From positions 1,984,001 to 2,048,000 of the forward strand of contig NZ_CP094529.1 in assembly GCF_022811665.1 (NCBI RefSeq): DNA of 64,000 nucleotides, written 5' to 3'. Positions within the stretch are counted from its first letter, which is position 1. Every line of letters begins with the position of its first letter. Position numbers and translations under genes: made by a program. Below the pieces are notes generated by a model. It was given only the letters and a program-made list of their open reading frames with translations. It searched no databases and was not told the DNA's origin. Source of the stretch: Chryseobacterium oryzae (lineage in GTDB: Bacteria > Bacteroidota > Bacteroidia > Flavobacteriales > Weeksellaceae). Below, piece by piece: positions 9,467 through 19,508 of the stretch.

Positions 9467-9497
9467 CAAAAATAGGAATTAATATCATAATATACAA
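9467..9497 (-). promoter_or_regulatory. Promoter of the rpsF-rpsR-rplI operon
   Basis: On the minus strand TTG (9497-9495), a 20-base spacer, then TATTTTTG (9474-9467): a full match to the Bacteroidota housekeeping promoter TTG-N17-23-TAnnTTTG. Confidence 0.8.
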
Positions 9498-9603
9498 TAC
9501 ACCTATAAAAATTCAATTAAAAATTTGAATTCAACAAATAATTCCTCTAGGAAAAAGCCTTTTAAATAGACAGATTTTTATAAATTCGTTTAAATTTTTT
9601 ACG

Positions 9604-10932
9604 ATGATGACTTTCGGAATTGAAGCAGCAAGCTTTTACGCACCATCTTTATACCTGGAAATTAAAGATTTAGCAGAAAAAAGAGGAATTGAACCCGCAA
9701 AACTTGAAAAAGGTTTAGGCTTACACAAAATGGGACTTCCAGATGTACACGAAGATGCCGCAACTTTCGCAGCAGAAGCTCTTTTGAAACTGATAACAGA
9801 CTATCAGATTAATCCTAAAGACATTTCGAGAATATATATAGGAACAGAAAGTGCACTGGATGCAGCAAAACCAACAGCTTCTTATGCAATGCAGATGGTG
9901 GAAAAATATCTGGAAAATGAATTTGGTGAAAGATGCTTCAAAAACTGTGATGTGGTAGACATGACTTTCGCCTGCATTGGTGCGGTAGATGCTCTACATA
10001 ATTCATTAGATTTTGTACAGGCAAATCCCGACAAAAAAGCGATTGTTATTGCAAGTGATTATGCAAAATACGAACTATCTTCACCCGGAGAATACACTCA
10101 GGGAGGTGGTGCAGTAGCACTTTTAATTTCTTCTGAGCCCAACTTAATTGAAATTGAAAATAAATGGGGCGTAGCTACAGAAAGTGTTTTCGATTTTTTT
10201 AAACCAAGACGTCAATTCAAAAAAGAGGACCTGAAAGAATCTCCCGAAAACTTTCCCGATAAAATAGAAATTTTTACAGATGAACCCGTCTTTGATGGAC
10301 ACTATTCTAACCAGTGTTATCAAGACAGAATTCGTGAAGCTTACCAACATTATAAAGAGATTACTTCTACAACAAAACCGTACGAAAACTGGAGATATTT
10401 AATTTTCCATCTTCCTTATGCTTTCCACGGAAAGCGTGTTTTTACAGAAATTTACAGCCTAGAAAACGGGATTTCTTTCGATACTCTTGAAGAACAAAAA
10501 TCTGTAGCAAAATCTGAAGAATACATCCAGTTTATCAATTCAAAAATAGAAAAATCGCAACGGGCATCATCAGAAATAGGAAATATGTACACTGCGTCCA
10601 TTTTTATGGCGTTGCTTTCTGCTTTTCAGTCTTCTTATGATGAAAATGAAGATTTATCGGGTGAAGAAATTGGCTTCTTGGCATACGGAAGTGGTTCAAA
10701 ATCTAAAGTTTTTGCCGGAAAAGTTTCACCGAAATGGAAAAAAGTAGTTTCTAAATGGAATTTGTTTGAAACGCTGAAAAACCGATTAGCCATCGACTTC
10801 AACACCTACGAAAAATTGCACAGAAAACAGCTTGAACATTCTGTAAACCCAGATTACAACGGTTTCGGGCTGGATCGTATAGAACTCGAAAATCCTGTTC
10901 TGAAAGGTGCGAGATATTACCAGCACAAATAA
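9604..10932 (+). CDS. mvaS: Hydroxymethylglutaryl-CoA synthase
   Basis: Condenses acetyl-CoA with acetoacetyl-CoA to HMG-CoA, the first committed step of the mevalonate pathway to isoprenoids. The 442-aa thiolase-fold protein has GTESALDAAKPTASYAM near residue 80, the catalytic cysteine in DMTFACIGAVDA (Cys about 124), an acid-base His in IFHLPYAFHGKR, and a C-terminal GFLAYGSGSKSKVF block. A second mevalonate gene, mvaD, lies at 48971-50056. It stands alone and ends at a bidirectional terminator shared with ribBA. The first two codons are both ATG, and either could start translation. Confidence 0.93.
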   Translation: MMTFGIEAASFYAPSLYLEIKDLAEKRGIEPAKLEKGLGLHKMGLPDVHEDAATFAAEALLKLITDYQINPKDISRIYIGTESALDAAKPTASYAMQMVEKYLENEFGERCFKNCDVVDMTFACIGAVDALHNSLDFVQANPDKKAIVIASDYAKYELSSPGEYTQGGGAVALLISSEPNLIEIENKWGVATESVFDFFKPRRQFKKEDLKESPENFPDKIEIFTDEPVFDGHYSNQCYQDRIREAYQHYKEITSTTKPYENWRYLIFHLPYAFHGKRVFTEIYSLENGISFDTLEEQKSVAKSEEYIQFINSKIEKSQRASSEIGNMYTASIFMALLSAFQSSYDENEDLSGEEIGFLAYGSGSKSKVFAGKVSPKWKKVVSKWNLFETLKNRLAIDFNTYEKLHRKQLEHSVNPDYNGFGLDRIELENPVLKGARYYQHK

Positions 10933-10950
10933 TATTCAATTTAAAAAATA

Positions 10951-10984
10951 AAATCTGTCCCATTTTCTGAGACAGATTTTTTTT
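10951..10984 (+). terminator. Bidirectional terminator between mvaS and ribBA
   Basis: 9-bp stem AAATCTGTC / GACAGATTT followed by eight T. An A-run precedes it, so it can also serve the minus-strand gene. Confidence 0.9.
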
Positions 10985-11003
10985 ATTTATAAAAGTGATG
11001 AAA

Positions 11004-12125
11004 TTATAATTGAACCATTTCCGTTACTTCAACATCATAACCCCCAACCTGCGGTCTGATATTAGGATTCTGAGTAATTACTTTGAATTTATTGATGCCT
11101 AAATTTTTTAAAATCTGCGTTCCAATACCATAATCTCTATAGTTGAATGCCAAAGTAGGATGCTGTTGCTGTCCGTCCTGATAATTCAGAAACTGCTGAA
11201 GTTTTCTTAATGTATTTTCTGAATTGGAAACATTATTAATGAAAATAATCGCTCCTTTTCCTTCTTCATTAACCATTTTTGTTACTTTTTCCAACAGTGG
11301 TTTTTCTCCGTTATTCAATCTGGTCAATACATCAAAGTACGAATCTGAAGACTGAACTCTCACCAAAACTGGTTCATCTACCGTCCACGCACCTTTTGTT
11401 AACGCAAAGTGAATCTGATCGTTAGAGGTTTCTCTAAAAGCAAAGAAATCGTATTCTCCATACGCTGTTTTTACCTTTCTTTCCTCAATTCTTTCAATTA
11501 AATTACCTTTTTTAAGCTGATAATGAATTAAATCTTCAATAGAAACAATTTTCATATCATGTTTCTGAGCAAAGGCATATAACTCTGGTAAACGCGACAT
11601 GGTTCCGTCTTCGTTCATGATTTCGCAGATTACCCCACCCTCTTTAAGACCGGCAAGACATGTTAAGTCTATCGCTGCTTCGGTATGACCTGCTCTTTTC
11701 AAAACACCACCTTTTCTCGCTCTTAAAGGGAAAATATGTCCCGGACGCATAAAATCCGTAGGTTTAGAATTTTCGTCCATTAATGCAAGAATTGTTTTAG
11801 CTCTGTCTCCTGCAGAAATTCCGGTAGAAGTTCCTTTGCCTAAAAGATCTACAGAAACGGTAAAAGCTGTTTCTTTAGGGTCGCTGCTTCTGCTTACCAT
11901 TACTTCAAGCCCCAGTTCGTCACATCTTTTTTCAGGAAGCGGCATACAGATTAATCCTCTTCCGTGAAGTGCCATAAAATTGATGATTTCTGGTGTTGTA
12001 AGTTCAGCTGCACAAAGAAAATCTCCTTCATTTTCTCTGTCTTCATCATCTACTACTATGATTATTTTACCATTTTTAAGGTCTTCGATAGCCTCAGGAA
12101 TAGTATTTAATTTAATATCAGACAT
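11004..12125 (-). CDS. ribBA: 3,4-dihydroxy-2-butanone 4-phosphate synthase fused to degenerate GTP cyclohydrolase II
   Basis: Riboflavin synthesis. The N-terminal half (to about residue 200 of 373) is a complete RibB domain making dihydroxybutanone phosphate from ribulose 5-phosphate: DDEDRENEGDF, HGRGLICMPL, MRPGHIFPLRARKGG, AGHTEAAIDL and EDGTMSRLPE. The C-terminal RibA-like half keeps the fold landmarks (EPVLVRVQS, RDYGIGTQILKNLG) but lacks the three zinc-ligand cysteines (HSECLTGD...RCDCG in active enzymes) and the GTP-loop RQEGRGIGL, which reads INNVSNSENTL here. Cyclohydrolase activity is therefore unlikely, as in RibBX-type proteins. ATG 12125 (MSDIKL) was chosen over the TTG-type upstream extension to 12146. 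Confidence 0.9.
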   Translation of the reverse strand: MSDIKLNTIPEAIEDLKNGKIIIVVDDEDRENEGDFLCAAELTTPEIINFMALHGRGLICMPLPEKRCDELGLEVMVSRSSDPKETAFTVSVDLLGKGTSTGISAGDRAKTILALMDENSKPTDFMRPGHIFPLRARKGGVLKRAGHTEAAIDLTCLAGLKEGGVICEIMNEDGTMSRLPELYAFAQKHDMKIVSIEDLIHYQLKKGNLIERIEERKVKTAYGEYDFFAFRETSNDQIHFALTKGAWTVDEPVLVRVQSSDSYFDVLTRLNNGEKPLLEKVTKMVNEEGKGAIIFINNVSNSENTLRKLQQFLNYQDGQQQHPTLAFNYRDYGIGTQILKNLGINKFKVITQNPNIRPQVGGYDVEVTEMVQL

Positions 12126-12192
12126 TTTTACTTTAAATTTCTGCAAAGATACTCATAAAAAAATGCATCTTCCAATTATTATAAACTGTTTA

Positions 12193-13197
12193 TTATTCGC
12201 CAAATACGGAGTTTTTTGCTTTTCTGAAAATATGATAAGACTCCAGTCTTTTGGCATGGTCGTAAATATGCGAATTTATCATGATTTCATCGACCTTAAA
12301 TCTCTCCTGAAAACTTTTTAATTTTTCTTCAATCTCTTTTTGATTTCCAATTAAAGTAAATTTAAGTTTTTGAAGTACCATAGATTTTTCCATAGGCGAC
12401 CAAATATCATCCATATCTACCACGGGCGGTGCAAAAGGTTTTCTGTCGTTTCTTATAATATTAATAAACGCCTGATACAGAGTGGTGGAAATTAAATGAG
12501 CTTCTTCAGAAGTTTCGGCAGCAACTCCATTTACACAGGCAATAATGTATGGTTTTTCTAAATATTTGGAAGGCACAAAATGTTCTCTGTAAATATTAAA
12601 AGCCATTTCCATCTGTTCCGGAGCAAAATGCCCTGCAAACGCATAAGGCAAACCAAGTTCCGCAGCAAGCCACGCGCTGTCTGTACTCGATCCTAAAATA
12701 TACATCGGAATATCTAGTCCTTCTCCCGGAATAGCTCTAACCAAAGCATCAGAATTTTCTTTGGAGAAATATTTTTGAAGTTCTAAAATCTGTTTTGGAA
12801 ACTGCTCATTAATTATTGCCGGATTTCTTCCTAATGCCTGAGCCGTTAAACCGTCTGTTCCCGGAGCTCTTCCCAAACCGAGATCTATTCTTCCGGGGAA
12901 TAGAGATTCTAATGTTCCGAACTGTTCTGCAATAATTAAAGAACTGTGATTGGGAAGCATTATTCCTCCTGAACCCACTCTTATTTTTCGGGTTCCATTC
13001 GCGATAAAACCTATAAGTACCGAAGTTGCAGAACTCGCAATACTTTCCATATTATGATGTTCTGCAAGCCAGAATCTTTTATATCCTAAATCTTCAACAT
13101 ATTTTGCCAAAGATAAACTGTCCTGATACGTGTCGTGAATGGTTTTATCCCTTTTTACCGGAGCCAAATCCAATACAGATATTTCGAAGTTTTTCAT
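12193..13197 (-). CDS. LLM-class flavin-dependent oxidoreductase
   Basis: Bacterial-luciferase-like monooxygenase fold using FMNH2. The 334-aa product begins MKNFEISVLDLAPV and shows the hallmarks of the MsnO8/YhbW-type group: YKRFWLAEHHNMESIASSA near residue 50, RIRVGSGGIMLPNHS, EQFGTLESLFPGRIDLGLGRAPG, and YILGSSTDSAWLAAELGLPYAFAGHF. The substrate is unknown. ATG 13197 was chosen because the 7-codon upstream extension to 13218 starts at a non-ATG codon. It lies 67 bases upstream of ribBA on the same strand. A shared flavin theme is suggestive, but co-transcription is only inferred. Confidence 0.9.
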   Translation of the reverse strand: MKNFEISVLDLAPVKRDKTIHDTYQDSLSLAKYVEDLGYKRFWLAEHHNMESIASSATSVLIGFIANGTRKIRVGSGGIMLPNHSSLIIAEQFGTLESLFPGRIDLGLGRAPGTDGLTAQALGRNPAIINEQFPKQILELQKYFSKENSDALVRAIPGEGLDIPMYILGSSTDSAWLAAELGLPYAFAGHFAPEQMEMAFNIYREHFVPSKYLEKPYIIACVNGVAAETSEEAHLISTTLYQAFINIIRNDRKPFAPPVVDMDDIWSPMEKSMVLQKLKFTLIGNQKEIEEKLKSFQERFKVDEIMINSHIYDHAKRLESYHIFRKAKNSVFGE

Positions 13198-13317
13198 AAA
13201 CGAATTATTGAATAACAAATGTAAGGCTTATTCAATTTCACCGGTTGGTTCTGTAATTGATTGCATGGATAATACAATATAGAAAAAACCATCAATAAAG
13301 GTTCTGAACTTTTATAT

Positions 13318-15234
13318 TTATTCTTTTATAAACTTGAAATTCTTATAATCGATCACTATAAAATACACTCCTTTTTCTAAAGATGAAATATCTACTTTTT
13401 GGTTTGTAATTCCGGATTTAATTAATCTTGCATCGGAAGAATAAATCTTAAATTCTGCTTCTTTTCTGAGACCAGAAACAAACAATTCATTCTTTGCAGG
13501 AATGGGATAGATATGTACTTCAGTATTTTTCACCTCTTTAACATTCAAATTATTATCCTGCGTAACTGTAGAATTATTCTCGATCATCTGATAATCATAA
13601 TTGAACTGAATACTGGAGATGGGAAACGTAATATTTTCCGTAAAATACTGATTATTTGCTGTATTATTAAGCACCAGATAAGCGGTCTGACCGCTAGTTC
13701 CTGTAACTTTTATTGGCAAAGGCATTTCAAAAAAAGATACTGACGGATGACTTTGCGTTTGTGATGCTTTTACAGTAAGCTGATTTCCCACCTGCTTCCA
13801 TCTGATATCATACATGGGATAACCTTGTCCGTAAACCCAATCATTAAAAAACTCTGTAAAATCTTTTCCTGTAGATTGCAATAAAGATGCATTAAGGTCT
13901 GCTGTTTTTACATAATTATATGCTAAATTAGGTCTTGCGTGATAATCTTTAAGTGCCTGATAAAAAACAGTATCTCCTAAAATCCATTTAATCATTCTTA
14001 CCACATATCCTCCTTTAGCGTATGATAATCGACTGTTAAATATCGCATTGATGTTGCCAAGACTACTGTCCGGAACATACACACTTCCCCCCGGAGAACT
14101 TGTAATATAATTTTTTTGATTGAGTAGATAGCTCAGAAACTGAGAATTCGTCATCAGTAATTTTTCGTTGGCAACATGTTCTCCAAAAGTAGCAAAACCT
14201 TCATTAAGCCATATATCATTCCACAAACCGCAGGTTACTTTGTCTCCAAACCATTGGTGGGCTAGTTCATGAGCAATTAAATCTTTACTCCATGCACCCA
14301 TAGAAGACATTGTCTGATGCTCCATTCCGCCACCAGCCTGAAATTCCATGTGCCCATATTTTTCGTTTCTGAAAGGATAAGCACCAAAATAGGTTTCAAA
14401 AGTATTCATTACAGTTTTTGTCCAGTCTATATTAATCATACTTGAAGTATTGAGAGAGGTAGACGGGAAAACGTAATTAACAAACGGAAAAGGAGGATTT
14501 CCCATAGTATCGTTTATTTTAACAAAATTCGTAATAGAAAATGCTATAAGATAGGCAGCTGTGGGATATTGCGTTCTCCAAAAAGTAAGTTTTTGTCCGT
14601 TGGGTAAAATGTTTTCAGACATCAGTTTACCATTGGCTGCTACATTATACTGAGAAGGAGTGGTTACTTTTATATCGAATCTTTCAATTTTATCGTTAAG
14701 ACTTTGTTTTGTAGGAAACCAATCCTGTGCGCCATAAGGTTCATTTAGAGTAGATAAAACAGCATTACCGTTTTGTGTCCCGTTAAAAAAAGCTCCGTTA
14801 GAGGCAGAAGGGACTCCAGAATATTGTATAGTGAGAGAATCGAGCACATTTGCAGGCAGAGATGATGTGAAATTAATCTTCAGTTCTTTAGTAGAAAGCT
14901 GCTGAAAATTAAGACTTTGCCCATGATAAGTAACCTGCGACACAGGCATATTATTATTCAGATCAAAATAAATAGCGTTGAGGGATTGAGAAGGTTTGAA
15001 ATGAGAGGTTACCGAACCAGAAATCTGCAAAAAAGCAGGATCTACCGTTACATCCATTCTCTGATACTGCAAATCGTAATTCAAAGTATTGTTATTAATA
15101 TTTCCTGCTTCCATTTTTGCAGAAAAAGATTTCATTTCTTTAGCAATTAATCCCTTTTTTTCCAGGTTTATACTCTGAGCTTCCAGTGAATTGATAAAAA
15201 AAACACTTAAAAGAACTAGATATATATTTTTCAT
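13318..15234 (-). CDS. M1-family zinc aminopeptidase secreted by the type IX system
   Basis: Extracellular metallo-aminopeptidase of 638 aa. A signal peptide ends near SLEAQ (residue 20). The M1 fold carries the substrate-binding AGGGMEHQTMSS and the zinc site HELAHQWFG with NEGFATFGE (HExxH-x18-E). The last 80 residues form a T9SS type A sorting domain (YPIPAKNELFVSGL, LEKGVYFIVI, final basic tail), which directs export across the outer membrane by the Por/Gld machinery and is then cleaved. It resembles the short M1 peptidases with C-terminal sorting domain common in Chryseobacterium. dacB lies upstream, separated by a terminator, so it is likely transcribed alone. Confidence 0.95.
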   Translation of the reverse strand: MKNIYLVLLSVFFINSLEAQSINLEKKGLIAKEMKSFSAKMEAGNINNNTLNYDLQYQRMDVTVDPAFLQISGSVTSHFKPSQSLNAIYFDLNNNMPVSQVTYHGQSLNFQQLSTKELKINFTSSLPANVLDSLTIQYSGVPSASNGAFFNGTQNGNAVLSTLNEPYGAQDWFPTKQSLNDKIERFDIKVTTPSQYNVAANGKLMSENILPNGQKLTFWRTQYPTAAYLIAFSITNFVKINDTMGNPPFPFVNYVFPSTSLNTSSMINIDWTKTVMNTFETYFGAYPFRNEKYGHMEFQAGGGMEHQTMSSMGAWSKDLIAHELAHQWFGDKVTCGLWNDIWLNEGFATFGEHVANEKLLMTNSQFLSYLLNQKNYITSSPGGSVYVPDSSLGNINAIFNSRLSYAKGGYVVRMIKWILGDTVFYQALKDYHARPNLAYNYVKTADLNASLLQSTGKDFTEFFNDWVYGQGYPMYDIRWKQVGNQLTVKASQTQSHPSVSFFEMPLPIKVTGTSGQTAYLVLNNTANNQYFTENITFPISSIQFNYDYQMIENNSTVTQDNNLNVKEVKNTEVHIYPIPAKNELFVSGLRKEAEFKIYSSDARLIKSGITNQKVDISSLEKGVYFIVIDYKNFKFIKE

Positions 15235-15259
15235 TGATAGATAATTAGAGGTTAAAGAT

Positions 15260-15294
15260 AAAAAAAACCTTTCAATCTCAGATTAAAAGGTTTT
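15260..15294 (-). terminator. Terminator after dacB
   Basis: 9-bp stem AAAACCTTT / AAAGGTTTT with a 13-base loop. On the minus strand it is followed by a T-run (seven A at 15261-15267 on the plus strand). Confidence 0.9.
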
Positions 15295-15316
15295 GTATGA
15301 ATTCATTCAATATTTC

Positions 15317-16783
15317 TTAAAGATCCAATGCCGGTCCTATAATTTTTTCCATTCTGCTTTTTACCTGATCTACAGATCCGGAGTAATTATTAACCATTAA
15401 AGAAAAAACCAATGTTTTACCAGTATTTGTTTTTAAATATCCTGCTAAAGTCTTTACCTTATTTAAAGTTCCGGTTTTGGCAAAAACCTGACCGTTTCCG
15501 TTGGTTAAAAACATCCTTTTCAAAGTTCCGGATTGTCCTCCAATAGGTAAAGAATCAAAATAAGTTTTGTAGATTTTAGTATTCATCAGAGAAGAAAGAT
15601 ATTTTACCTGAGCAATAGGTGTTACTTTATTGCTTCTGGATAAGCCGCTTCCGTCTATATAATTTAAACCTTCTACATCAAAAGCAATATCTTTTAGGTG
15701 GTTGTTCACCACTATTCTACCCGATTCTGAAGTTTGGTCGCCCATTTTATAAAAACCAACCACTTTTAGTAAAGCTTCCGCTAAGGAATTATCACTTCTT
15801 TGGTTCGTATAATACACGATATCTGCCAAAGTTGGAGATTGATAAACACTCACTTTTTTTCTGATTTCCGGAGAAGAATCTGATATTTTCGGGGTAACTT
15901 TTCCTGTAACTGCCACACCGCTTTTAAGTAAATTTGCCTTAAATGAATTGGCTAAAAATGCAGGTGCATCGGGAAGTTTTGTAGTTAAAGTTCCGTTTCC
16001 TTCATATTTTTCGGCATAAACCATTTGATCAGCGTACGGAGAAACATAGAAAAATTTCTTATCCGAACCAGGCGTCATAGATTTTTTTACGATAAGCTTC
16101 TCGTTTGCAGGATTAATCTCTTTAGTGGTACCTGCGGGCAAATAATAATTGTTATTTTCCAGCCAAACCACATTTTCCGGAAGTCTAGAGATATTCCCTT
16201 TGAAAAGTGCTGTCTGAATAATGATATCTCCATTTACCTTTTTAATTCCTTCATTTTTAATTCCCGAAACAAAATCGGCAACAATATCTTTATAAGACGC
16301 AGCTCCCGCTTTATTGGTTCCTAAAGAAGGATCTCCACTTCCTACAATATAAATATTACCGTTTAATACCCCATTCTCATCAATATTTCCTGAATACTCT
16401 AACTGAGTCATCCAACGATAATTTTCTCCCAATAAGCTTAAAGCTGTTTCTGTTGTAAGAAGTTTTGTAGTAGAAGCAGGAACAAGCGGAGTACTTTCGT
16501 TGTAAGATGAAATAATCTTTTTGCTTTTCGGATCATATACCACAAATCCCCAAGTCGCATTTTTAAGCACAGGATCTGTCATCATCGTATTAACGCTGAT
16601 GTCTACTAAATCTTTAGGAGACAAAACCGCTTTTTCTACAATTTCAACAGGAGAAGGCAGACTTAAAACTCTGGAATTATCTGTATTGTGAGAGTAAAGA
16701 ACCGAAGATACGGTAGTCTGCGCCAATAAAAATCCGGCAGCTAAAACCGTAATACCTGAAATATATTTTCTGAAATTTACCAT
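15317..16783 (-). CDS. dacB: D-alanyl-D-alanine carboxypeptidase/endopeptidase (PBP4, S13 family)
   Basis: Periplasmic penicillin-binding enzyme that trims or cleaves peptidoglycan cross-links. The 488-aa protein has a signal peptide (VLAAGFLLAQT), then the three active-site motifs in order: SxxK as PASTTKLLT near residue 105, SxN as RSDNSLAEALL near 330, and KTG as FAKTGTLNKVK near 440. The long insert between the first two motifs is typical of S13 enzymes. It is followed by its own terminator and preceded by a 159-base spacer with no gene. Strand and spacing suggest a single-gene transcript. Confidence 0.95.
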   Translation of the reverse strand: MVNFRKYISGITVLAAGFLLAQTTVSSVLYSHNTDNSRVLSLPSPVEIVEKAVLSPKDLVDISVNTMMTDPVLKNATWGFVVYDPKSKKIISSYNESTPLVPASTTKLLTTETALSLLGENYRWMTQLEYSGNIDENGVLNGNIYIVGSGDPSLGTNKAGAASYKDIVADFVSGIKNEGIKKVNGDIIIQTALFKGNISRLPENVVWLENNNYYLPAGTTKEINPANEKLIVKKSMTPGSDKKFFYVSPYADQMVYAEKYEGNGTLTTKLPDAPAFLANSFKANLLKSGVAVTGKVTPKISDSSPEIRKKVSVYQSPTLADIVYYTNQRSDNSLAEALLKVVGFYKMGDQTSESGRIVVNNHLKDIAFDVEGLNYIDGSGLSRSNKVTPIAQVKYLSSLMNTKIYKTYFDSLPIGGQSGTLKRMFLTNGNGQVFAKTGTLNKVKTLAGYLKTNTGKTLVFSLMVNNYSGSVDQVKSRMEKIIGPALDL

Positions 16784-16942
16784 CTAATTTTTATTTTTGA
16801 TACTATTTGGATACCGTAAAAAATGATTGGTTAAATGATTATTTACAATTCAAACATACTATCAACGTTCAAATGTAGAGAATATTGCAATACAGTGATG
16901 ATAAGAGGCATTATAAAACAATATAAAATTTGTTAATATCTG

Positions 16943-19390
16943 TTAAAAATCTACAAAAACATCTTTTTTAACACTTTGATATGCAGTGATTTCATCAAAT
17001 TCTTTCAAACTTAGCAAAACTAAAGATTTATATTCCTGATATTTTTTTCCTCTGGGCAATTTAAGTAAAATCTGAAATTGATATAAATTATTCAGACGCG
17101 AAATCTGGGATCTTTCCGGACCTAAAACACAATCTTCCGGAAGATATTTTCTAAGCACAGAACCTAAGAACTGAGAGGCTCTATTCACCTTTTCATCTCT
17201 TCTGTGCTTCAGTTCAATCATAATTAATTTGGTAAATGGAGGATAATTGAATTTCTGTCTTTCTGTAAGAAAATATTTATAAATTTTAGAAATATTATTC
17301 ATTTTAATCAACTGAAAAACAGAATGATCCGGATTATAAGTCTGAATTAAAACTTTACCTTCTCCAGAAACTCTCCCTGCTCTTCCGGAAACCTGCGTAA
17401 TGAGCTGATAAGCTCGTTCTTCTGCTCTGAAATCCTGTACATATAGCATAGAATCTGCTTTTGGAATGGCAACGAGTTCAATATGATCAAAATCTAATCC
17501 TTTAGAAATCATTTGGGTTCCTACGATAATATCGGTTTCCCTTTCTTCAATCTTTTCGTAGAGTTTTTCGTAAGCAAACTTTTTGCGCATAGAATCTACA
17601 TCCATTCTGTCTACTTCACTATCGGGAAATATTTTCGACACTTCCTCATGAATCTGCTCTACTCCCACACCTCTTTCGTTCAGGTTTTCAGAAAAACATT
17701 TAGGGCAAACCTTTGGTTTCGAAGCTCTTTGTCCGCAATAATGGCATTTCATTTCATTTGCAGATTTATGGTACGTCATTACTACATCGCAGTTGGAGCA
17801 ATAATTTACATATCCGCAAGATTCGCATTCCAAAACACTCGCATAGCCGCGTTTGTTGTGCAGAATAATGGTTTGGTTTTTATCTTCGAGGGTTTTCTTA
17901 ATTTCATCAATCAGACGAAGAGAAAAATTACCCGACACCTTTTTAGAATCCTGAGCTTCTTTAAAATTAATCAGTTCAAACTCAGGAAGTTTTACACTCC
18001 CAAACCGTTCTCCGAGAAAAACGTATTTCATTTTTCCTTTTCTGGCAGAATAATAACTTTCTACGGAAGGCGTTGCAGAACCCGAGATAACTTTAGCATC
18101 ATAAAATTTAGCCAAAACCAATGCAGCATCTTTCGCATTGAAATAAGGCGAAACTTCACGAGGTCTGTATCCAGAATCGTGTTCTTCATCCACCACAATT
18201 AATCCTAAATTCTGGAATGGCAGAAACAGAGAAGATCTGGTGGCAATCAAAATGCGGATGTCATTATTTTTTATTCTTCTCCAAACCTCAACTTTTTCAA
18301 AATCGGTGAGTTTTTGATGATAAAATGCAAGCTGTCGCCCATATTTTTTTTCTAACCGCTGAGTAATTTGCTTTGTTAGAGAAATTTCGGGCAATAGAAA
18401 CAGTACATTTTTCCCTTCAGAAATACAGTCTTCAATTTTTTCTAAATAAATATGCGTTTTGCCGGAGGAAGTTACCCCGTGCAACAACACATTTTTACCT
18501 TCCGAAAAAGCTTCATTAATTTCCGCTTTGGCTACTTCCTGCGTTTCTGTAAGTTCCTCCAATTCCTCAATTTCACCTTCATAAGATTCGATACGGTCTT
18601 TTCTCAGATAATATTCTTCAACCAGATTTTTATCGGCAAGAGATTTAAAATGAGCACTCACAAAATATCCGTCCTCAAAAAGCTGGGATTTTTTGATGGG
18701 TAAATCCGGATTTTCGGTTTGCTTTTCTAATATATGAAGAAAAAGGTCTTTTTGTTTTTTGGCTTTATTGAGTTTTAAGAGGATTTCGGTAAGATTTTGA
18801 TTCCTAAGAACTTCATCGTTTATTTTTACATACGCAACTTCTTTCGCTTTGTATTTTTCTGAAATTTTTTCGTCTATTTCTATGTACTGTAAATCAATAA
18901 GCGAATTGATGGTTTTTATAATATCTTTTTTCGGAATAAAAGCTTCAATATCGGTAAGATTAATCAGTTGTTTTACTTCCAATGCCTGAATAAGATACAT
19001 TTCATTCACATCCAGATTCTCAAACTCTATAACTGTATTGGGTTTCAATTTAAGATATGTTTCGCTTTCCAATTTCAAAGAAGAAGGAAAAGCAAAACGG
19101 TAAATCTCTCCCAAATTGCATAAATAATATTCTGAAAGCCATTTCCAGAAGCTGATTTGTTCTGGTGGCAGAATCGGCTGCTCATCTAAAATACTGATAA
19201 CATCTTTCGGGATAAACTCTATCGGCTCTTGGTTGTGAAGTTCGAAAACAATACCAGTATAAATCTTTTTTCCGCGGAACTGAACCAAAACCCTCATCCC
19301 TGGCTGAATTACAGAAAACAATTCATCAGGAACTTTATAGGTGAAAGTTCCTTTCAGATTGAGAGGTAAAATAATTTGAGCGTATTGCAA
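16943..19390 (-). CDS. priA: Primosomal protein N', replication-restart helicase, TTG start
   Basis: 3'-to-5' DNA helicase that reloads the replisome at stalled forks. The 815-aa product has the N-terminal 3'BD, winged-helix region, Walker A GVTSSGKTH, DEEHD box, SATPS, then the eight-cysteine zinc region (CESCGYVNYCSNC, CHYC, CPKC) and the C-terminal helicase motifs (DFDHIELVAIPKADSML, QVSGRAGRVSGEGKVLIQT). The reading frame meets an in-frame TAA eight codons above the TTG at 19390, with no ATG or GTG between, so TTG is the most likely start; the N-terminus MQYAQIILPLNL fits PriA. Unlike several other zinc proteins in this window it keeps all its cysteines. Confidence 0.95.
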   Translation of the reverse strand: MQYAQIILPLNLKGTFTYKVPDELFSVIQPGMRVLVQFRGKKIYTGIVFELHNQEPIEFIPKDVISILDEQPILPPEQISFWKWLSEYYLCNLGEIYRFAFPSSLKLESETYLKLKPNTVIEFENLDVNEMYLIQALEVKQLINLTDIEAFIPKKDIIKTINSLIDLQYIEIDEKISEKYKAKEVAYVKINDEVLRNQNLTEILLKLNKAKKQKDLFLHILEKQTENPDLPIKKSQLFEDGYFVSAHFKSLADKNLVEEYYLRKDRIESYEGEIEELEELTETQEVAKAEINEAFSEGKNVLLHGVTSSGKTHIYLEKIEDCISEGKNVLFLLPEISLTKQITQRLEKKYGRQLAFYHQKLTDFEKVEVWRRIKNNDIRILIATRSSLFLPFQNLGLIVVDEEHDSGYRPREVSPYFNAKDAALVLAKFYDAKVISGSATPSVESYYSARKGKMKYVFLGERFGSVKLPEFELINFKEAQDSKKVSGNFSLRLIDEIKKTLEDKNQTIILHNKRGYASVLECESCGYVNYCSNCDVVMTYHKSANEMKCHYCGQRASKPKVCPKCFSENLNERGVGVEQIHEEVSKIFPDSEVDRMDVDSMRKKFAYEKLYEKIEERETDIIVGTQMISKGLDFDHIELVAIPKADSMLYVQDFRAEERAYQLITQVSGRAGRVSGEGKVLIQTYNPDHSVFQLIKMNNISKIYKYFLTERQKFNYPPFTKLIMIELKHRRDEKVNRASQFLGSVLRKYLPEDCVLGPERSQISRLNNLYQFQILLKLPRGKKYQEYKSLVLLSLKEFDEITAYQSVKKDVFVDF

Positions 19391-19508
19391 AAGAGTAATT
19401 ATCCTGTAAAATTAAATTTTTATTCAGAAAACAGCAATTTTGTTTGTATTGAATTACATTAAACACTCAATTTAGATTCAATGCAAAAATTTTAATTCTG
19501 AAAATGCT

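Noticed and set aside
17513..18202. Long plus-strand open frame of 229 codons inside priA
   Set aside because: It is the antisense shadow of a well-conserved gene, rich in Phe, Arg and His with no family features.
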